The notes beneath the pieces were generated by a model. The model did not search any database and had not been told where the DNA came from. It saw only the letters and a list, made by a program, of their open reading frames with translations. The position numbers and the translations under genes are program-made. A stretch of DNA of 31,518 nt, taken from Erythrobacter sp. (GTDB taxonomy: Bacteria > Pseudomonadota > Alphaproteobacteria > Sphingomonadales > Sphingomonadaceae). Position 1 is the stretch's first letter. Each line of letters begins with the position of its first letter. Shown here in pieces: positions 8,688 through 18,979 of this stretch. The stretch spans positions 1 to 31,518 of the forward strand of contig NZOF01000026.1 of assembly GCA_002695185.1 (NCBI GenBank), given 5' to 3'.

Positions 8688-9006
8688 GCAGATGGAATTA
8701 AGGAGAGAGCGGCGGCGTCCGTCCAGACCAGACGCTGACGGAGCGGACTCGGAACGATCGGGTCTGGTTGTGAGCCGGCACTGCCCCGGGGGACGGGCGG
8801 CTTAAATGTTGCTGCCTGCGCCCGCCCCGGCGAGTAGCCATCGATTGCGGCAACTCAAGTAATGTGGAGGTCCGCCGATCGCCTGTCTTTGTACGCCACA
8901 GTACGACGGCCACATGATGGTTGTTGTCAGACCATAATTTCTGCCTCTTCTACTCATCTCCGATCCAGGGCCGCGCATCGCGGACCCGCAAGAGAACGGG
9001 GACGAC
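8688..9006. other. Gap between cargo and trbB
   Basis: These 319 bases hold no gene I can support. A 7-bp inverted repeat CCAGACC/GGTCTGG (arms at 8723-8729 and 8761-8767) lies after the NmrA-type gene but is too widely spaced and not followed by T's, so I do not call it a terminator. The last ~60 bases before trbB probably are the original trbB upstream region, where the copG-trbB junction was broken. A new promoter for trbB would have to lie here unless copG-region transcription reads through the cargo. Confidence 0.4.
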
Positions 9007-9990
9007 GTGGCGTCAACTCACCATAAATCCGAGGCGATCCTTCGCGGCGCGCGCATGCTGCGCACCGCGCTCGGCCCCGCCATCGCCCGGTTTCTGGACG
9101 ACGCCGCGATCGTCGAGGTGATGCTCAATCCCGATGGGCGGCTCTGGGTCGACCGTCTCTCCGAAGGGCTTTCAGATACAGGTGAGCTACTGTCGCCGTC
9201 GGACGGCGAGCGGATCATCCGCCTCGTCGCGCACCATGTCGGCGCCGAGGTGCATCCTGGCGCCCCGCGCGTCTCGGCCGAGCTGCCCGAAACGGGGGAG
9301 CGGTTCGAGGGACTGTTGCCCCCCGTCGTGTCCGCTCCGGCCTTCGCCATCCGCAAGCCTGCCGTCGCCGTCTTTACGCTCGATGACTACGTCTGGACGG
9401 GCGTCATGTCGGCCGAGCAGGCGGAGATCCTAGGTCAGGCCGTCGCCGATCGGCGCAACATACTCGTCGCCGGCGGCACCTCGACCGGCAAGACCACCCT
9501 CACCAACGCGCTGCTGGCCGAAGTCTCCAAGACCTCGGATCGCGTCGTCTTGATCGAGGACACTCGCGAGTTGCAATGCGCAGCGCCCAATCTCGTCACC
9601 ATGCGGACCAAGGATGGCGTCGCCTCGCTCTCCGATCTCGTCCGGTCATCGCTGCGCCTTCGCCCCGACCGCATTCCGATCGGCGAGGTGCGCGGCTCTG
9701 AAGCGCTCGAGCTGCTGAAGGCATGGGGCACCGGCCACCCCGGCGGCGTGGGGACCATCCACGCCGGCACCGCGATCGGCGCGCTGCGCCGCATGGAGCA
9801 GCTCATCCAGGAAGCCGTCGTCACCGTCCCGCGCGCGCTGATCGCCGAGACGATCGATCTGGTCGCCGTGCTCTCCGGCCGCGGCGCCTCGCGCCGCCTC
9901 GCCGAACTGGCCCGCATCGAGGGCCTCGGCCCCGACGGCGACTACCGCGTCACCCCCGCAAGCCAGCCCGTCACAGGAGACCCCTCATGA
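9007..9990 (+). CDS. trbB: Conjugal transfer ATPase TrbB (VirB11 family)
   Basis: This 327-residue cytoplasmic hexameric ATPase powers assembly of the mating channel. Start is GTG 9007, which yields the family-typical lead into [18 protein letters not shown] and [16 protein letters not shown]. Walker A is [17 protein letters not shown] (about 153-169), then [12 protein letters not shown] (Asp box/Walker B-like, about 179-190), [16 protein letters not shown] and the His box [12 protein letters not shown]. Length and motifs are those of a complete TrbB. It opens the trb operon; the stop overlaps the trbC start (ATGA). Confidence 0.97.
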   Translation: MASTHHKSEAILRGARMLRTALGPAIARFLDDAAIVEVMLNPDGRLWVDRLSEGLSDTGELLSPSDGERIIRLVAHHVGAEVHPGAPRVSAELPETGERFEGLLPPVVSAPAFAIRKPAVAVFTLDDYVWTGVMSAEQAEILGQAVADRRNILVAGGTSTGKTTLTNALLAEVSKTSDRVVLIEDTRELQCAAPNLVTMRTKDGVASLSDLVRSSLRLRPDRIPIGEVRGSEALELLKAWGTGHPGGVGTIHAGTAIGALRRMEQLIQEAVVTVPRALIAETIDLVAVLSGRGASRRLAELARIEGLGPDGDYRVTPASQPVTGDPS

Positions 9991-10319
9991 TCAAGCATGC
10001 TTTGCGCATTCGCCGCCACATCGCCACGGCGGTGCCCGTTACCTTCCTGACGCTCGCCTTGGCACCGGCCGCCCATGCGTCCGGTTCGTCCATGCCCTGG
10101 GAAGCGCCGCTTCAGTCGATCCTCGAATCGATCGAGGGGCCGGTCGCCAAGATCATCGCCGTGATGATCATCATCATCACCGGCCTGACGCTCGCCTTCG
10201 GCGATACGTCCGGCGGCGCACGGCGCCTGATCCAGATCGTCTTCGGCCTGTCGATCGCCTTCGCCGCGTCCAGCTTCTTCCTGTCGTTCTTCTCGTTCGG
10301 CGGCGGGGCGCTCGTCTGA
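9987..10319 (+). CDS. trbC: Conjugal transfer pilin TrbC (VirB2 family)
   Basis: This 110-residue protein is the pilin subunit precursor. It has a long basic-hydrophobic signal sequence (about 1-31, ending AAHASG) and then two hydrophobic helices (about 50-66, IIAVMIIIITGLTLAFG; and 78-100, FGLSIAFAASSFFLSFFSF). This is the standard TrbC/VirB2 layout. The start ATG overlaps the trbB stop by 4 bases, and the stop overlaps the trbD start (TGATG), so it is translationally coupled. A longer same-frame extension upstream overlaps trbB and is not real. Confidence 0.95.
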   Translation: MIKHALRIRRHIATAVPVTFLTLALAPAAHASGSSMPWEAPLQSILESIEGPVAKIIAVMIIIITGLTLAFGDTSGGARRLIQIVFGLSIAFAASSFFLSFFSFGGGALV

Positions 10320-10600
10320 TGGCCGACGGCGCGGATCATGGCGGCGAGGGTCCGGGCTTTTCCGTGCCCGTCCACCGCGCGCTGACCGAGCACATCCTGC
10401 TCGGCGGCGCGCCGCGCTCGATCGCCATCCTCAACGGGACACTGGCCGCCGCGCTCGGCCTCGGCCTTCGCCTCTGGCTGGTCGGCTTGGGCCTTTGGGC
10501 TCTCGGCCACTTCGCCGCCGTCTGGGCAGCCAAGCGAGACCCGCAGTTCGTCGACGTCGTGCGCAAGCATCTGCGCATCCCCGGTCACCTGTCGGTCTGA
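10319..10600 (+). CDS. trbD: Conjugal transfer protein TrbD (VirB3 family)
   Basis: This 93-residue membrane protein has the pattern of TrbD: PGFSVPVHRALTEHILLGGAP followed by a hydrophobic hairpin (about 40-67) and a C-terminal HFAAVWAAKRDPQF segment (shortened here to WAAKRDPQFVDVVRKHLR). VirB3-like proteins work in the inner membrane with the VirB4-like ATPase, encoded next (trbE). It begins with the ATG of a TGATG overlap with trbC. Full length, ordinary for the family. Confidence 0.94.
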   Translation: MADGADHGGEGPGFSVPVHRALTEHILLGGAPRSIAILNGTLAAALGLGLRLWLVGLGLWALGHFAAVWAAKRDPQFVDVVRKHLRIPGHLSV

Positions 10601-10611
10601 GGAGCGGCGCG

Positions 10612-13068
10612 ATGATGAACCTTGCCGAGTATCGCAACCGCAACACCCGGCTTGCCGACTTCCTGCCATGGGCCGCGCTCGCCGGCGAAGGCGTTGTCCT
10701 CAACAAGGATGGCAGCTTGCAGCGCACCGCGCGCTTCCGTGGCCCAGATCTCGACAGCGCCGTGCCGGCCGAGCTGGTCGCCGTCGCCGGCCGGCTGAAC
10801 AATGCCTTCCGTCGCCTCGGCTCCGGCTGGGCCATCTTCGTCGAGGCGCAGCGCCATGGCGCCGCGACCTATCCGGCTAACATGTTCGCCGACAGCGCTT
10901 CCGCGCTGGTCGACGCCGAACGCAAAGCCGACTTCGAGGAAGCCGGCGCGCATTTTGAATCCAGCTACTTCCTCACCTTCCTCTACCTGCCGCCGGCCGA
11001 GGACGCGGCGCGCGCCGAGACCTGGCTCTACGAGGGCCGCGATCACACCGGCGTCGATGCGCATGAGATACTGCGCGGCTTCATCGATCGCACGGATCGC
11101 ATTCTGAATCTCATCGACGCCTTCATGCCGGAATGTGCCTGGCTCGATGACGCCGAGACGCTCACCTACCTGCATTCGACCATTTCGACGAGACGGCATC
11201 GCGTCCGCGTTCCCGAGACGCCGATGTATCTCGACGCGCTGCTCGCCGATCAGCCGCTCACCGGCGGGCTCGAGCCCCGGCTGGGCGAGACGAACCTGCG
11301 TATCCTCACCATTGTCGGTTTCCCGTCCGCGACCACGCCCGGCATCCTCGACGAGTTGAACCGGCTCGCGTTTCCCTATCGCTGGTCGACGCGCGCCATC
11401 CTGCTCGACAAGACCGACGCCACCAAGCTGGTGACCAAGATCCGGCGGCAATGGTTCGCCAAGCGCAAGTCGATCGCCGCCATCCTCAAGGAGATCATGA
11501 CCAACGAGGCGTCGGCGCTCGTCGACACCGACGCGGCCAACAAGGCGGCCGACGCCGACATGGCGCTGCAGGAGCTGGGCGCCGACTATGCCGGCCAGGC
11601 CTATGTGACGGCGACGATCACGGTCTGGGATGATGACCCCCGCATTGCCGCCGAGAAGCTGCGGCTGGTGGAGAAGGTCATCCAGGGCTGCGACTTCACG
11701 GCGATGGCCGAGACCATCAATGCCGTGGACGCCTGGCTGGGCTCGCTGCCCGGCCACGTCTACGCCAATGTCCGCCAGCCGCCCATCAGCACGTTGAATC
11801 TCGCTCACATGATCCCACTGTCGGCGGTGTGGGCGGGACCGGAACGGGACGAGCACTTCGATGCACCCCCGCTGCTTTACGGCAGAACAGAGGGCTCGAC
11901 CCCGTTCCGGCTTTCCATCCACGTCGGCGACGTCGGCCATACGCTGATCGTCGGGCCAACCGGCGCCGGCAAGTCCGTGCTGCTGGCGCTGATGGCGCTT
12001 CAGTTCCGGCGCTATCCGCAATCCCAGGTCTTCGCCTTCGACTTCGGCGGATCGATCCGCGCCGCGGCGCTGGCCATGCGCGGCGACTGGCATGATCTCG
12101 GTGGCGGATTGACGGAAGGCGCCGACGACAGCGTGTCGCTCCAGCCGCTCGCCCGCATCGACGACGTCGCCGAGCGCGCCTGGGCCTCCGACTGGCTGAT
12201 CGCAATCCTCTCCCGCGAGAGCGTGCCGGTCACGCCCGAGGTCAAGGAGCATCTCTGGTCGGCGCTATCATCCCTTGCGTCCGCGCCCGTCGCCGAGCGC
12301 ACGTTGACCGGCCTGTCCGTCCTGCTCCAGTCCAACGACCTGAAGCAGGCGCTCAGGCCCTATTGTGTCGGCGGCCCCTATGGCCGGCTACTCGATGCCG
12401 AGTCCGAACATCTCGGCGAGGCGAACGTCCAGGCCTTCGAAACCGAGGGCCTGATCGGCACGGGGGCGGCCGCCGCCGTGCTCGCCTATCTGTTTCACCG
12501 CATCGAGGACCGCCTCGATGGGCGGCCGACGCTCCTGATCGTCGATGAAGGCTGGCTCGCCCTCGACGACGAAGGGTTTGCCGGCCAGCTCCGCGAATGG
12601 CTTAAGACGCTGCGCAAGAAGAACGCGAGCGTCATCTTCGCCACCCAATCGCTGTCCGACATAGACGGCTCGGCGATCGCGCCGGCCATCATTGAGAGCT
12701 GCCAGACGCGCATCCTGCTCCCCAACGAGCGCGCGATCGAGCCGCAGATCACCGCCATCTACCGCCGCTTCGGTCTCAACGACCGCCAGATCGAGATCCT
12801 CGCGCGGGCCATGCCCAAGCGCGACTATTACTGCCAGTCGCGGCGGGGCGATCGCCTGTTCGAGCTGGGCCTGTCGGACGTGGCCCTGGCGCTGTGTGCG
12901 GCCTCATCCAAACAGCATCAGGCGATGATCGCCGACGTTCATGCCCGCAGCGGCACGGACGGGTTCCTGCGCGAGTGGCTCGCGGCGAACCGGCTCGACT
13001 GGGCTGCCGACCTCATCGCCGGCCTCACCAATGTCATCCCCCAAAACGAACCGGAGGTACGCCCATGA
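10612..13068 (+). CDS. trbE: Conjugal transfer ATPase TrbE (VirB4 family)
   Basis: This 818-residue inner-membrane-associated ATPase drives pilus biogenesis and substrate transfer. I chose ATG 10612 (MMNLAEYRNRNTRLADFLPW), downstream of GAGGAG near 10600; the next ATG (10615) is equally possible. The N-terminal CagE/VirB4 region runs to about residue 400. The ATPase domain has Walker A IVGPTGAGKSVLLAL (about 445-459) and Walker B TLLIVDEGWLAL (about 637-648), followed by SVIFATQSLSDI. Length and motifs are complete. It follows trbD by 11 bases and its stop overlaps trbJ (ATGA). Confidence 0.97.
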   Translation: MMNLAEYRNRNTRLADFLPWAALAGEGVVLNKDGSLQRTARFRGPDLDSAVPAELVAVAGRLNNAFRRLGSGWAIFVEAQRHGAATYPANMFADSASALVDAERKADFEEAGAHFESSYFLTFLYLPPAEDAARAETWLYEGRDHTGVDAHEILRGFIDRTDRILNLIDAFMPECAWLDDAETLTYLHSTISTRRHRVRVPETPMYLDALLADQPLTGGLEPRLGETNLRILTIVGFPSATTPGILDELNRLAFPYRWSTRAILLDKTDATKLVTKIRRQWFAKRKSIAAILKEIMTNEASALVDTDAANKAADADMALQELGADYAGQAYVTATITVWDDDPRIAAEKLRLVEKVIQGCDFTAMAETINAVDAWLGSLPGHVYANVRQPPISTLNLAHMIPLSAVWAGPERDEHFDAPPLLYGRTEGSTPFRLSIHVGDVGHTLIVGPTGAGKSVLLALMALQFRRYPQSQVFAFDFGGSIRAAALAMRGDWHDLGGGLTEGADDSVSLQPLARIDDVAERAWASDWLIAILSRESVPVTPEVKEHLWSALSSLASAPVAERTLTGLSVLLQSNDLKQALRPYCVGGPYGRLLDAESEHLGEANVQAFETEGLIGTGAAAAVLAYLFHRIEDRLDGRPTLLIVDEGWLALDDEGFAGQLREWLKTLRKKNASVIFATQSLSDIDGSAIAPAIIESCQTRILLPNERAIEPQITAIYRRFGLNDRQIEILARAMPKRDYYCQSRRGDRLFELGLSDVALALCAASSKQHQAMIADVHARSGTDGFLREWLAANRLDWAADLIAGLTNVIPQNEPEVRP

Positions 13069-13835
13069 CCCGTTCCCTTCAAAGCCGCGCGCGGACTCTG
13101 CGCATGACGGCCGCAATTCTTGCGGCCCCTTTCGCTCTGTCTCCTGTCCTCACGCCGCCCGCCGCCGCGCAGTGGATCGTCTACGACCCGACCAACTATG
13201 CGCAAAACGTGCTGACGGCGGCGCGCACGCTCCAGCAGGTCAATCAGCAGATCACCCAGCTTCAGAATGAAGCGACCATGCTGATCAATCAGGCCCGTAA
13301 CCTGGCGAGCTTGCCATACTCCTCGCTTCAGCAGCTTCAGCAGTCCGTCCAGCGCACGCAGCAGCTTCTGCAACAGGCGCAGGGCATCGCCCTCAACGTC
13401 CAGCAGATCGACCGCGCGTTCCAGACCACCTACGGCAATGCGTCGATGTCCGCCTCCGACCAGGCGCTCGTGACGCAGGCGCGGGAGCGCTGGCAGAATA
13501 CCGTCGGCGGCTTGCAGGACGCGATGCGCGTGCAGGCCGGCGTCGTCGGCAACATCGACACCAATCGCAGCGAGATGTCGGCACTGGTCGGCCAGAGCCA
13601 GGGCGCGACCGGCGCGCTGCAGGCGACGCAGGCGGGCAATCAGCTTCTCGCCCTGCAGGCGCAGCAGCTCGCCGATCTCACCGCCGTCGTCGCTGCCAAT
13701 GGCCGTGCCCAGAGCTTGTCCGAAGCCGAGCGGGCGGCCGCGGCCGAGCAAGGCCGCGAACAGCGCCGCCGCTTCCTGACGCCGGGCACCGGCTACCAAC
13801 CCGGCAACGCCCGCATGTTCCCGAACGGCAACTGA
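13065..13835 (+). CDS. trbJ: Conjugal transfer protein TrbJ (VirB5-like)
   Basis: This 256-residue secreted or periplasmic protein is a likely minor pilus/adhesion component. A signal peptide (about 1-35, ending PPAAAQ) is followed by QWIVYDPTNYAQNVLTAART, the hallmark start of mature TrbJ (given here up to 20 residues). The body is Gln/Ala/Leu-rich helices (about 60-120 and 180-220) consistent with coiled coils. Its ATG overlaps the trbE stop by 4 bases. The C terminus is basic then Gly/Pro-rich. Complete. Confidence 0.95.
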   Translation: MTRSLQSRARTLRMTAAILAAPFALSPVLTPPAAAQWIVYDPTNYAQNVLTAARTLQQVNQQITQLQNEATMLINQARNLASLPYSSLQQLQQSVQRTQQLLQQAQGIALNVQQIDRAFQTTYGNASMSASDQALVTQARERWQNTVGGLQDAMRVQAGVVGNIDTNRSEMSALVGQSQGATGALQATQAGNQLLALQAQQLADLTAVVAANGRAQSLSEAERAAAAEQGREQRRRFLTPGTGYQPGNARMFPNGN

Positions 13836-13845
13836 GGGCACGGCG

Positions 13846-14232
13846 ATGGACGGGAAGATGCTCGCGCGCCTCGGTGCCGTCGTGTTCGTCGCTGTCGCGG
13901 TCACCGCGACCGCGATCGAGATGACCCGGAAGGAGGAAGCGCCAGAGACATGGCCGTCCGGCCGCGCCGTGGAGGCGCCCGCCGATCTCATGCGGGACGC
14001 ATTGATCCGCTGCCAGGCGCTCGGCGAAGAGGGACCGCGCGATCCGGAATGCCGCCGTGCCTGGGCGGAAAACCGCCAGCGCTTCCTCGCGCCCGGCGCC
14101 CGGCCCGCCGAGCGGTTGCCGGACATGCCGCCTGCACCGCGCGATGGCCACGCTCCTCAATCGCAACCGACTGACGCACCCGCCGCGACACCCTCCGCAC
14201 CGAACACTCCGCAGCTCGACGAGGCGCGATAA
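13846..14232 (+). CDS. trbK: TrbK-like small protein (putative entry exclusion protein, TrbK-alt type)
   Basis: This 128-residue protein has an N-terminal hydrophobic segment (about 7-24) and a short periplasmic region with a conserved-looking LIRCQALGEEGPRDPECRRA (two Cys, about 49-65) followed by WAENRQRFL. This is the pattern of the TrbK-alt proteins found between trbJ and trbL in alphaproteobacterial ICEs. Entry exclusion (reducing redundant transfer into cells that already carry the element) is the presumed role, not shown here. The C-terminal 50 residues are Pro/Ala-rich. Gap to trbJ is 10 bases and to trbL 4 bases. Confidence 0.85.
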   Translation: MDGKMLARLGAVVFVAVAVTATAIEMTRKEEAPETWPSGRAVEAPADLMRDALIRCQALGEEGPRDPECRRAWAENRQRFLAPGARPAERLPDMPPAPRDGHAPQSQPTDAPAATPSAPNTPQLDEAR

Positions 14233-14236
14233 CATC

Positions 14237-15592
14237 ATGGGCGGCACTGGCGTCATCGACCATTTCCTCGAGGTCTTCACTCGCTACATCGATTCCGGCT
14301 TCGGTCTGCTCAGCGGCGAAGTCGCCTTCATCGCCACGACGTTGATCGTCATCGACGTGACGCTCGCGGCGCTGTTCTGGAGCTGGGGCGCCGACGACGA
14401 CATCATGGCGCGCCTGGTCAAGAAGACCCTGTTCGTTGGCGTCTTCGCCTACATCATCGGCAACTGGAACAACCTCGCCCGGATCGTCTTCGAGAGCTTC
14501 GCCGGCCTCGGCCTGAAGGCGAGCGGCACCGGCTTCTCGACCGCCGACCTCATGCGTCCCGGAAAGGTCGCGCAGACCGGCCTGGATGCCGGCCGACCGC
14601 TGCTTGATTCCATCTCCAGCCTGATGGGCTATTGGTCGTTTTTCGAGAATTTCATCCAGATCGCCTGCATGTTCCTCGCCTGGGCGCTGGTCCTGCTCGC
14701 CTTCTTCATCCTCGCCATCCAGCTCTTCGTCACGCTCATCGAATTCAAGCTGACGACGCTCGCCGGCTTCGTGCTCATCCCCTTCGGCCTCTTCGGCAAG
14801 TCCGCCTTCATGGCCGAGCGTGTGCTCGGCAACGTCATCTCGTCCGGCATTAAGGTGCTGGTGCTCGCCGTCATCATCGGCATCGGCTCGACGCTCTTTT
14901 CCGAATTCACGTCCGGCTTCGGCGGCGCGACCCCCACGATCGACGAGGCCATGGCGATCGTGCTCGCCGCACTCTCGCTGCTCGGCCTCGGCATTTTTGG
15001 TCCTGGCATCGCCAGCGGCATTGTCTCCGGCGGCCCGCAGCTCAGCGCCGGCGCCGCGGTCGGAACGGGGCTCGCTGCTGGCGGCATGGTCGCCGCAGGG
15101 GCTGGCCTCGTCGGCGCGGCCGCATCCGGAGGCGCAGCCCTGGCCGGAGGCGCAGCCGCAGCCGCTCGCGGCGGCGCAGCCGTCGCGGGAGGTGCATCCA
15201 CCGCTTACAGCCTCGGCGCAGCCGGCCAGTCCGGCACGGCCGGGGTTGCTTCCGGCCTCGCCGGCGTTGCCCGCGCAGGCGGCAGTGCTGCTGTTTCGCC
15301 GCTGCGCCGCGCTGCGTCGCGTGCCGCCGACAGCATGCGCTCCAGCTTCAATGCTGGCGGCAAGGCCGCATTCGAAGCCACGGGCGGCTCATCCACCATG
15401 GGCTCGAGCGGTGGCGACGCCGCCGGTGATGGAGCTACGCCCGCAAGCGCCGGCGGCCCGCCTGCCTGGGCGCAGCGGATGAGGCGCTCCCAACGCATGA
15501 CCCACGCTGTCCAGGCCACGGCCCACGCCGTCCGCTCCGGCGACGCCCATGGCGGCGGCTCTTCCGTCAACCTGTCCGAAGGCGATCGCTGA
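14237..15592 (+). CDS. trbL: Conjugal transfer protein TrbL (VirB6 family)
   Basis: This 451-residue polytopic inner-membrane protein is part of the channel. I chose ATG 14237 (MGGTGVIDHFLEVFTRYIDS), the typical TrbL start; a longer same-frame extension upstream overlaps trbK. Hydrophobic helices occupy much of residues 25-275. The rest is a Gly/Ala-rich low-complexity stretch (about 275-350, with ASGGAALAGGAAAAARGG) and a Ser/Ala/Arg-rich cytoplasmic tail, as usual for TrbL. The stop overlaps the trbF start (TGATG). Confidence 0.95.
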   Translation: MGGTGVIDHFLEVFTRYIDSGFGLLSGEVAFIATTLIVIDVTLAALFWSWGADDDIMARLVKKTLFVGVFAYIIGNWNNLARIVFESFAGLGLKASGTGFSTADLMRPGKVAQTGLDAGRPLLDSISSLMGYWSFFENFIQIACMFLAWALVLLAFFILAIQLFVTLIEFKLTTLAGFVLIPFGLFGKSAFMAERVLGNVISSGIKVLVLAVIIGIGSTLFSEFTSGFGGATPTIDEAMAIVLAALSLLGLGIFGPGIASGIVSGGPQLSAGAAVGTGLAAGGMVAAGAGLVGAAASGGAALAGGAAAAARGGAAVAGGASTAYSLGAAGQSGTAGVASGLAGVARAGGSAAVSPLRRAASRAADSMRSSFNAGGKAAFEATGGSSTMGSSGGDAAGDGATPASAGGPPAWAQRMRRSQRMTHAVQATAHAVRSGDAHGGGSSVNLSEGDR

Positions 15593-16271
15593 TGTTCAAA
15601 CGACCTTCCACCCACTACGGCAAAGCCCCCGCGCCGGAGACGCCTTACCAGCGCGCCGCCCAGGTCTGGGACGAGCGCATCGGCGCCTCGCGCGTGCAGG
15701 CCAGGAACTGGCGTCTCATGGCGTTCGGCTCCCTGATCCTCTCGGCCGGGTTAGCCACCGCGCTCGTCGTGCAGTCGGCGCGCGGAACCATCGTGCCCTG
15801 GGTGGTGCAGGTCGATCGGCTCGGTCAGGCGCAGGCGGTCGCACCCGCCGAGGCGGACTACCGTCCGACCGATCCGCAGATCGCTTTCCACCTGGCGCGC
15901 TTCATCGAGCAGGTCCGCAGCATCCCGGCCGACGCCATCATTGTGCGCCAGAACTGGCTTCGCGCCTACGATTTCACGACCGATCTTGGCGCAATGGCGC
16001 TGAACGACTATGCCCGCTCCAACGACCCGTTCACGCGCGTCGGCCGCCAGCAGGTCGCCGTCGACGTCTCCAGCGTCATCCGCGCCTCGCCGGACAGTTT
16101 CCGCGTCGCCTGGGTCGAGCGCCGCTACGAGAACGGCCAGCTCGCCGAGACCACGCGCTGGACCGCGATCCTGACGATCGTCGTGCAGGTCCCCCGCAAC
16201 GCCGATCGGCTGAGGGCGAACCCGCTCGGCATCTACGTCAACGCCATCAACTGGTCACGGGAGCTTGGGCA

Positions 16272-16275
<4 letters not shown>
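15592..16275 (+). CDS. trbF: Conjugal transfer protein TrbF (VirB8 family)
   Basis: This 227-residue bitopic inner-membrane protein nucleates the channel. It opens with PYQRAAQVWDERIGASRVQA (about 16-35), typical of TrbF, then a single membrane helix (about 42-61) and a periplasmic VirB8-fold domain (about 65-225, with NPLGIYVNAINWSREL at the end). Starts in the TGATG overlap with trbL and ends overlapping trbG by 4 bases (ATGA). Complete and ordinary. Confidence 0.96.
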
Positions 16276-17317
<1,042 letters not shown>

Positions 17318-17321
<4 letters not shown>

Positions 17322-18535
17322 GCGAGAACCCGCCCCGGAATGATGAAGTGCCGGACGATGCGCAGCCGCTGACCGGCGAGCCGGCCAGCGCCGCGCCGAT
17401 GCGGCTGCGCGCGGAGCCACCCCGCGTGACGCGGTTGTCCCGAAAGGTTCTCGCCGGCATCGGCCTGGTGGCCAGCGTCGGGCTCGGCGGCGCGCTTATC
17501 TACGCGCTCCAGACCCGCGACGGCGGCCGCCCGAACGAGGAGCTCTATTCGACGGAGAATCGCTCGACCGCCGATGGGCTCGCTGATCTTCCGCGCGATT
17601 ACAGCGGCGTGCCGCGCTTGGGTCCGCCGCTGCCGGGCGATCTCGGTCGCCCCATCGTGAGCGCCCAAGATCGGGGACAGCCTGTGCCAACGCCAAATGT
17701 CGCCACCCCGAATCCCGGCGTCAGCCCCGAGGAGCAACGGCGCCTTCAGGAAATCGAGACCGCACGGACCAGTCGTCTCTTCTCCGGAACCGACACACGC
17801 GCTGGAGCGGGAGCCCCAGCATCGGCTATCGCACCTCCGCCGTTGCCTGACCTGGCCAGCCTTGGTCTAACGCCTCCTCCGGCGACACCTTCGGCGCAGG
17901 ACCGTCAGCACGCCTTCCTCAATGCGGCCGCGGATAGGCGCACCGTCGCCGCCGATCGGGTCGGCGCTCCGGCGTCGCCGAACATCCTGCAGGCGGGCGC
18001 CGTCATATCGGCGGCCCTGATCACCGGCATTCGGTCCGATCTTCCGGGCCAGATCACCGCGCAGGTTACCGAGAACATCTATGACAGCCCGACCGGCCGC
18101 ATCCTGCTCGTCCCGCAGGGCACGCGCGTCATTGGCCAGTACGACAACAATGTGCAGTTCGGGCAGAGCCGTGTTCTGCTCGTCTGGAACAGGCTGATCT
18201 TCCCGAATGGCCGCTCGATTGTTCTCGAGCGCCAGCCTGGCGCTGACGCCGAAGGTTACGCCGGCCTGCAGGATGGCGTCGATTATCACTGGTGGGATCT
18301 CGCCAAGGCGGCCGGGCTCTCGACGCTGCTGAGCGTCGGCGCAGAACTCGCCGTGGACAACGATGACCGTCTCATACAGGCAATCCGCAACGGCGGCCAG
18401 GACACCATCAACGACGCCGGCCAGCAGATCGTCAGGCGTCAGCTCAACGTCGCGCCAACGCTGACGATCCGACCGGGCTTCCCGGTTCGTGTCATCGTCA
18501 CCCGCGATCTGGTGCTCGAACCATACGGAGGTTGA
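17318..18535 (+). CDS. trbI: Conjugal transfer protein TrbI (VirB10 family)
   Basis: This 405-residue protein spans the envelope and links inner- and outer-membrane parts of the channel. GTG 17318 overlaps the trbG stop (GTGA). There is a short cytoplasmic N terminus, one membrane helix (about 45-63), a Pro-rich periplasmic linker (about 70-200), and the VirB10/TrbI domain (about 225-405) with LQAGAVISAALITGIRSDLP, ILLVPQGTRVIGQYDN and a PGFPVRVIVTRDLVLEPY end. Complete. Confidence 0.96.
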
Positions 18536-18536
18536 T

Positions 18537-18758
18537 ATGACCAAGTTGAAGCTCGGCGCGATCGTCGATGAGAAGCCAATCAAGCTCACCATCGAATTGC
18601 CGGCGCTGCTGCACCGTGACCTCTTAGCCTATGCCGAGATCCTGGCTCGCGAGACTGGGCAATCCGTTACCGATCCGGCGAAGCTAATCGTCCCCATGAT
18701 TCAGCGCTTCATTGCCACAGACCGCGGCTTTGCGAAGGCACGCCGGCAATCCTCGTGA
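18537..18758 (+). CDS. DUF2274 family protein
   Basis: This 73-residue protein is encoded right after trbI. MTKLKLGAIVDEKPIKLTIE and the helical LLAYAEILARETG and PMIQRFIATDRGF segments are typical of DUF2274, a small family that closes the trb operon in these ICEs. Its N-terminal strand and helices resemble an RHH protein, suggesting a DNA-binding or regulatory role that is unproven. GGAGG at 18528-18532 lies 4 bases upstream of ATG. It is the last gene of the transfer block; 135 bases separate its stop from the tRNA gene. Confidence 0.9.
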   Translation: MTKLKLGAIVDEKPIKLTIELPALLHRDLLAYAEILARETGQSVTDPAKLIVPMIQRFIATDRGFAKARRQSS

Positions 18759-18893
18759 CGGCCATAGTGCCATGAGCTTATGCAATCTCGGATAAGTCCG
18801 TTAATCTTCGCCGCTGTCGATGCGTAGCCACAGAACAGAGGCGCCCACAGCGCTGAGGACCCAAGGCAGGCCGTGACATCGAATTTGAGAAGG

Positions 18894-18978
18894 TGGTGCG
18901 GGTGGTCGGAATCGAACCGACACTCCTTTCGGAACCGGATTTTGAATCCGGCGCGTCTACCAGTTTCACCACACCCGC
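18894..18978 (-). tRNA. tRNA-Leu (anticodon CAA)
   Basis: The minus strand reads as an 85-base tRNA including an encoded CCA. Acceptor arms GCGGGTG (18978-18972) and CACCCGC (18904-18898) pair fully. The anticodon stem CCGGA/TCCGG encloses the loop TTCAAAA, giving anticodon CAA. There is a long variable arm, as in Leu tRNAs, and a T loop TTCGATT. The 3' end faces the ICE transfer genes, the 5' end faces the defence island. The segment from the anticodon loop to the 5' end is duplicated at 31123-31162. Confidence 0.95.
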
Positions 18979-18979
18979 A
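18940..18979 (+). repeat. Putative attachment-site direct repeat, left copy (within tRNA-Leu)
   Basis: Forty bases covering the anticodon loop through the 5' end of tRNA-Leu(CAA), plus one base beyond, match 31123-31162 in the same orientation with a single mismatch (A at 18946, G at 31129). Identity begins abruptly at TTTTGA in the anticodon loop and ends right after the tRNA. Family knowledge: tyrosine recombinases often cross over in the anticodon loop. The copies enclose a 12.2 kb island. The duplicated half is the 5' half, whereas the 3' half is more usual. Confidence 0.75.

Noticed and set aside
10585..12252. 555-codon minus-strand open frame opposite trbE
   Set aside because: Shadow of trbE, Gly/Arg/Gln-rich without domain signals.
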